Positions 60,221 through 64,000 of a stretch of DNA of 64,000 bases are shown here, one piece after another. The DNA comes from Bacillus pumilus (lineage in GTDB: Bacteria; Bacillota; Bacilli; Bacillales; Bacillaceae), in NCBI GenBank assembly GCA_001938995.1, contig MKZN01000007.1, positions 124,001-188,000 of the forward strand, given 5' to 3'. Position numbers and translations under genes: made by a program. A model generated the notes under the pieces. That model worked only from the letters and a program-made list of their open reading frames with translations, had not been told where the DNA came from and did no database searches. Each line of letters opens with the position of its first letter. Position 1 is the first letter of the stretch.

Positions 60221-61138
60221 GTGTGGATCGTGAATAAAGAATCGAGTCAAGCCGATTTAGCCAACGCCTTTCAAAAGCAAATGACCAAATCAGCATTATT
60301 TCAAATACCAGGCGTTCACGATGGAATGTCTGCGCTCTATGCAAAAAAAATAGGCTTTCAAGGACTCTACTTATCTGGCGCCGCTTTTTGCGCAAGTAAA
60401 GGGCTTCCTGATCTTGGCATGATTCATTCAACGGAAATGGCTGAAAAAGCACGGGAAATCGTTCGAGCTTCACAATTGCCTCTTTTGGTGGATCTAGACA
60501 CTGGCTATGGCGGAGTGCTTAATGCAGCAAGAGCCGCAAAGGAAATGGTCGAGAGCAAGGTGGCGGCTGTTCAAATTGAAGATCAGCAAATGCCGAAAAA
60601 ATGTGGGCATTTAAATGGCAAGTCACTTGTACCTGTAGAAGAGATGATCGCGAAAATCAAAGCCATCAAACAAGCGGCACCAACACTTCTAATTATTGCT
60701 AGAACGGATGCGAAGTCTGTAAACGGGATGGAAGATGTCATTCATCGCGCCAATTTATATGTAGACGCAGGAGCGGATGCCGTTTTCCCTGAGGCACTCA
60801 TCACACCAGAAGACTTTACGTATGCTTCATGCCATATCAAGGGACCACTGCTTGCGAACATGACGGAGTTTGGCAAAACGCCTTATTATCATGCAGATGA
60901 TTTTTCTGCTTTTGGCTTTCAAATGGTCATTTATCCTGTGTCATCTCTTAGGGTAGCAGCGAAAGCGTATGAACGCTTATTTTCAAACATCAAAGAAAAT
61001 GGCACGCAGCAGGGGATGCTAAAGGACATGCAAACGAGAAAAGAGTTATATGAAACGATTCATTATGATGAATACGAAGACATGGATCAACATTTAGCGA
61101 AGACGATCCTACCGGAAATCGGGAAAGAACATGAATAA
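60221..61138 (+). CDS. prpB: 2-Methylisocitrate lyase
   Basis: A 305-residue PEP mutase/isocitrate lyase superfamily enzyme, orthologue of B. subtilis YqiQ. The catalytic loop KKCGHLNGKSL, the metal-binding VDLDTGYGG and EDQQMPK, and the IARTDAKS motif are intact. It splits 2-methylisocitrate into pyruvate and succinate, the last step of propionate use. GTG start with GGGGGAG seven bases upstream. Last gene of the operon; terminator follows. Confidence 0.93.
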   Translation: MWIVNKESSQADLANAFQKQMTKSALFQIPGVHDGMSALYAKKIGFQGLYLSGAAFCASKGLPDLGMIHSTEMAEKAREIVRASQLPLLVDLDTGYGGVLNAARAAKEMVESKVAAVQIEDQQMPKKCGHLNGKSLVPVEEMIAKIKAIKQAAPTLLIIARTDAKSVNGMEDVIHRANLYVDAGADAVFPEALITPEDFTYASCHIKGPLLANMTEFGKTPYYHADDFSAFGFQMVIYPVSSLRVAAKAYERLFSNIKENGTQQGMLKDMQTRKELYETIHYDEYEDMDQHLAKTILPEIGKEHE

Positions 61139-61141
61139 ATT

Positions 61142-61175
61142 GAAAAGCACTTCCCGTGTGGGAAGTGCTTTTCTT
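61142..61175 (+). terminator. Terminator of the methylcitrate operon
   Basis: GAAAAGCACTTCCC, loop GTGT, GGGAAGTGCTTTTC. Confidence 0.88.
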
Positions 61176-61262
61176 GTCAGACATTCATCACGCTATGAAG
61201 TTGGCAAGGAGCTATCATGCTCTTTGTCAACAATTTGAACCCTTCCTAGATGGAAGCGTTTT

Positions 61263-61925
61263 TTACGATGATGGTGTGGATGATGAAGCCAATTTCATTT
61301 TTTCTTCAACTGTTTTCGTTTTTTCTTTTACTTTTTCAGCATAAGTGAAATCACCATAGCAATACGGATAGCGAAAGTTCTCTTTGTCGCCCCCGCATGT
61401 ATAGACTTCTGGATTCCGTTTCACTTGCTTTTTGGAGTATTGCTTTGCCAATTCTTCGGAATGTTTTCCCCCGTTTTTTGCAACAAAATCAATATAGCCG
61501 ATTCCCATATTATAGCTTTGAATAATGGTTTCCAAATCAACGCCTTTTTTCTTTCCATGCTTGTACATGGTGGAAAAATGATGGACTCCTTGTCTAATGC
61601 TTTTCTGAGGGTCATTGATTTCATTTCGTTTCAAACCAAGAGATTCAGAGGACTGCATTGGATCTCCGCCTCTGCCTTTTGATTCTTGATACATCATACC
61701 GAGGATTAACGCGGTATATTGATCTAAATCTTGATCTCTTAACTCTGTTTCTACAAGCGGTTTGTAATCATCCAATCTCGACAAAACGATTGATTCCATA
61801 TCAATAGGCAGCTTTTTTAGTTCCTTTTGATTGAAGGAAATGACAATCACTGCTAATACGAAAACAAACAGAAAAATCGTGAAACAGCCTGAAATGGCAA
61901 AACATCCTGATTTTCTCTTTTTCAA
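61263..61925 (-). CDS. yocA: YocA, lysozyme-like transglycosylase
   Basis: A 220-residue protein with one N-terminal membrane anchor (FAISGCFTIFLFVFVLAVIV) and an extracytoplasmic lysozyme-like domain. LILGMMYQESKGRGGDPMQS includes the catalytic Glu, and QSYNMGIGYIDFVAKNGGKH completes the fold, as in the CwlT/PF13702 group. It would cleave peptidoglycan glycan strands. In B. subtilis yocA lies next to czrA (yozA), as here except for the permease in between. Confidence 0.88.
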   Translation of the reverse strand: MKKRKSGCFAISGCFTIFLFVFVLAVIVISFNQKELKKLPIDMESIVLSRLDDYKPLVETELRDQDLDQYTALILGMMYQESKGRGGDPMQSSESLGLKRNEINDPQKSIRQGVHHFSTMYKHGKKKGVDLETIIQSYNMGIGYIDFVAKNGGKHSEELAKQYSKKQVKRNPEVYTCGGDKENFRYPYCYGDFTYAEKVKEKTKTVEEKMKLASSSTPSS

Positions 61926-62018
61926 GGTCAGTTCACCCCTGTTTTGCCCCGCTTTTAAAAGGGAAGTACAGCCTTTTTATTATGACACATCCTTCATAGG
62001 ATACCAAGTGAAACCTCA

Positions 62019-63347
62019 TCAAGAATCATATCCAAACGTAAATTCAGGTCTGGTTTTCAATCTGTAGCAGAAATACAGAAAACCGATAATGAGCCAGATG
62101 AACCCAATGATCAGTGCATTTGTGCTGATACTTGTTAATAGCCAAATACAAAATACTGTGCCGGAAAGAGGAATCCCCGCATACCTCAATGTATTGAGTA
62201 CACCTCTTTGTTTTTGTCTGACGAAATAGTACGCAAAAACAGATAAGTTAACGAAAGTGAATCCAATCAATGCACCGAAGCTGATAAACGAATAAATCAC
62301 CTCAAGCTCACCGATGACTGCGGATAAAGAGAAAACACCAATTAATAAAATATTAAAGATAGGCGTTTTTAGCGTCGGATGAATATAACCGAAAAAACGC
62401 TTCGGTAATGATTCATCCCTTCCCATCGCATATAACAGCCTTGCTGCACTCGCGTGTGACGACAATGAGGAAGAGATCACTGCGACCATTGTGCCAGCTA
62501 AAAAGAGCGAATGGAGAAATGCACCACCCACAAATTCTGCAATTTCAAGGGAGGCTGCATCGGGATGCTTGAATTGCTGAAAATTCGGAAACACCTGTTG
62601 CAGAAAATAAGAGGTGAGCGTAAACAATACACCTCCAATGGCAACCGTTAGAAAAATCGCAAGAGGGATGGTCTTTTTCGGGCGAATCGTTTCTTCACTC
62701 ATGGTGGAAATCGCATCAAATCCTAAAAATGAGAAACATAAAATGGTTGCACCAGAAAAAATAAGGGCAGGATCTAAGCTCGCTGAATAAAAAGGACGTG
62801 CTGACACTAAATCTCCGGTGCCTGCTTGTTGGGTGAGCCCATAAATGATAAAACCAACAAATGTGATGGCGACAATGACCTGAAAGGTGACAAAGAGTGC
62901 CGTAATGTTGGCGGTGAGCCTGATGCCGATTACATTGACAGTCGTTATGGCGATAGCAAGTATGATGATCCAAAGGTAGTGAGGTACAGTTGGAAAGGCT
63001 GCGGTTAAATAAGCACTTCCGATTGCAAAATTCACCATAGGCAAAAATAAATAATCCAACAACAGTGTCCAGCCCACAAGGAAGCCGACATGAGGATGTA
63101 TACTTTTTTGCGCATATGTATAGGCAGATCCTGCTTTTGGAAAAGCCTTCACCATATTCCCATAGCTAAGCGCTGTCAATAGTAATGCCAGCAATGTAAA
63201 TATATAAGCTGCAGCCACGTGTCCCTTTGTTAGCTGCGCGACAATGCCGTATGAATCAAATACGACAAGTGGGTCCATATAAGCAAGCCCAATGACCACA
63301 AGTGGAAAAACCGTCAGGCTGCGTTTTAGTTTTGGCTCTTCAGTCAA
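62019..63347 (-). CDS. APC-family amino-acid permease
   Basis: About 442 residues with 12 helices. SLTVFPLVVIGLAYMDPLVV, PKAGSAYTYAQKSIHPHVGF and LGFDAISTMSEETIRPKKTI are the helix 1, helix 3 and loop 6-7 signatures of the amino acid-polyamine-organocation family. The open frame runs to 63521, but a strong sigma-A promoter lies inside it (63391-63419), so translation must begin downstream; TTG 63347 (MTEEPKLK) with AGAGGAG about 12 bases upstream fits best. Substrate unknown. Confidence 0.85.
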   Translation of the reverse strand: MTEEPKLKRSLTVFPLVVIGLAYMDPLVVFDSYGIVAQLTKGHVAAAYIFTLLALLLTALSYGNMVKAFPKAGSAYTYAQKSIHPHVGFLVGWTLLLDYLFLPMVNFAIGSAYLTAAFPTVPHYLWIIILAIAITTVNVIGIRLTANITALFVTFQVIVAITFVGFIIYGLTQQAGTGDLVSARPFYSASLDPALIFSGATILCFSFLGFDAISTMSEETIRPKKTIPLAIFLTVAIGGVLFTLTSYFLQQVFPNFQQFKHPDAASLEIAEFVGGAFLHSLFLAGTMVAVISSSLSSHASAARLLYAMGRDESLPKRFFGYIHPTLKTPIFNILLIGVFSLSAVIGELEVIYSFISFGALIGFTFVNLSVFAYYFVRQKQRGVLNTLRYAGIPLSGTVFCIWLLTSISTNALIIGFIWLIIGFLYFCYRLKTRPEFTFGYDS

Positions 63348-63390
63348 TTTGCCTATCAGCTCCTCTAGAAAAAATGAATAAATAATGCTC

Positions 63391-63419
63391 ATTTTAAAAA
63401 GAATGCCACCAAGTGTCAA
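63391..63419 (-). promoter_or_regulatory. Promoter of the permease gene
   Basis: Minus strand TTGACA (63414-63419), 17 bases, TAAAAT (63391-63396). Leader about 37 nt to TTG 63347. Confidence 0.75.
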
Positions 63420-63536
63420 TGCTATTTGCCTAAATCTTTTTTTCAAAAGACGTGCACGCTTTGCATGCCGCACATTTTGGTATATGATGATACATAGAAT
63501 AAGTCGTGATTTGACTGTCAAGAAAGGTGAAACAAT

Positions 63537-63866
63537 ATGAAAGAAGAACTGAATACAAATCAGGAACAGGAACGGATGGAGCTAGATGAGGAAAGCCTAT
63601 TTCTTGTCTCGCAAACTTTCAAAGCTTTATCTGATCCCACACGTATTCGTATTCTGCACCTGCTGTCTCAAGGTGAACATTCGGTAAATGATATAGCGGA
63701 AACCCTAAATCTGATGCAATCAACCGTTTCTCATCAACTACGCTTTTTAAAAAACCTTCGTCTCGTGAAATCTAGACGGGCAGGAACATCGATTTTTTAC
63801 AGCCCTGAAGATCAGCATGTCATGGAAGTACTAGAACAAATGATTCATCATGCACAACACGATTGA
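63537..63866 (+). CDS. czrA: ArsR/SmtB-family metal sensor CzrA
   Basis: A 109-residue winged-helix repressor. [40 protein letters not shown] (recognition helix) and the wing [10 protein letters not shown] are clear. The C-terminal helix [18 protein letters not shown] has the Asp/His pattern of the alpha-5 zinc/cobalt site. B. subtilis CzrA (YozA) represses metal exporters cadA and czcD. AAAGGTGA precedes the ATG. Divergent from the permease. Confidence 0.9.
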   Translation: MKEELNTNQEQERMELDEESLFLVSQTFKALSDPTRIRILHLLSQGEHSVNDIAETLNLMQSTVSHQLRFLKNLRLVKSRRAGTSIFYSPEDQHVMEVLEQMIHHAQHD

Positions 63867-63915
63867 TAAAAAACCTTCCTTATTTTCGGGACTGACCCCA
63901 TAAGATGAGACAAAT

Positions 63916-63980
63916 AAAAAACACCTTCAAGTTTGAAAACGGATAGTTGTTATCCGAAATAAGACGTGGAGGTGTTTTTT
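63916..63980 (+). repeat. Nested hairpins in the IS leader
   Basis: Outer perfect 11-base arms AAAAAACACCT (63916-63926) and AGGTGTTTTTT (63970-63980); inner CGGATA (63940-63945) and TATCCG (63951-63956). The right outer arm contains part of the ribosome site. Confidence 0.8.
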
Positions 63981-63982
63981 CT

Positions 63983-64000
63983 ATGGGGACAAGAGTGAGT
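63983..64000 (+). CDS. Start of a putative IS transposase gene (partial)
   Basis: ATG 63983 opens MGTRVS, cut by the window edge, with GGAGGTG (63968-63974) eight bases upstream. Its position just inside an IS-like end suggests the first transposase frame, but six codons cannot prove it. Confidence 0.45.

Larger units (their letters stand above)
63888..64000 (+). mobile_element. Left end of an IS3-type insertion sequence (partial)
   Basis: Shortly after czrA the sequence GGGACTGACCCCA (63888-63900) resembles the CTGACCCC-type terminal repeats of IS3-family elements. It is followed by a short leader with two hairpins and the beginning of an open frame. The right end and the transposase lie outside the window, so family assignment is from recalled resemblance. 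Confidence 0.55.

Noticed and set aside
61156-61344. 62-codon frame between prpB and yocA
   Set aside because: Overlaps the prpB terminator and the yocA end, with no ribosome site.
63482-63500. CzrA operator TATATGATGATACATA before czrA
   Set aside because: The symmetry is too poor when compared with its reverse complement.

Overview
This window is an almost continuous run of low-GC Firmicute chromosome whose gene order follows the Bacillus subtilis yocA-to-thyB segment, read in the opposite direction. Protein divergence from B. subtilis, the absence of SPbeta prophage, and the spsM/cge arrangement suggest a Bacillus of the pumilus/safensis/altitudinis clade. That assignment rests on recalled gene order and sequence, not a database search. 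I found no rRNA, tRNA or CRISPR.

Region by region: (1) 1-11,700 holds the end of thymidylate synthase with dfrA, ypkP, yplQ and the AAA+ protein yplP, then ilvA-ypmP, a DegV protein, ypmQRST, a short accessory pair (DUF4397 protein and zinc ribbon), and a MarR regulator divergent from msrA-msrB. (2) 10,600-15,900 is a spore-surface polysaccharide island: an intact spsM (split by SPbeta in B. subtilis), a cytidylyltransferase-like gene, and divergent cgeAB and cgeCD, with sigma-K-like promoters. (3) 16,000-19,500 holds a sigma-L (sigma-54) enhancer-binding regulator next to kamA, which has a near-perfect -24/-12 promoter. (4) 19,300-30,000 carries yozE, yodN, yozD, yodM, yodL, deoD, yodJ, yodI, yodH, ctpA, yodF, yodC/yodB and a gerT-like coat gene. 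(5) 30,100-36,800 carries rarD, yojF-bshB2 (bacillithiol), a MATE pump, cdaS (c-di-AMP in spores) and cwlS. (6) 36,900-44,700 carries sodC, the MoxR/VWA pair yojNO and odhAB of the TCA cycle. (7) 44,700-57,500 carries yocS, sodF-sqhC (sporulenol), dhaS, small yoc/yoz genes, 6S-2 RNA (bsrB), recQ, yocH and yozB. (8) 57,600-63,900 carries a compact methylcitrate operon (mmgD-mmgE-prpB), yocA, an amino-acid permease and the metal sensor czrA. The window ends in what looks like the left end of an IS3-type insertion sequence.

Themes: many genes serve sporulation (spsM, cge, yodI, gerT, cdaS, sqhC, kamA). Others handle thiol/redox defence (msrAB, yodBC, bshB2, sodC, sodF) or cell-wall turnover (cwlS, yocH, yodJ, ctpA, yocA). 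The most interesting signals are regulatory: the sigma-L kamA unit, an attenuator-like leader before yozO, overlapping inverted repeats before cwlS, operator palindromes at dhaS and msrA, CodY-like boxes at yodF and yocS, and a hairpin covering the ribosome site of the IS transposase. Several short genes (41-60 codons) with good ribosome binding sites are also annotated.
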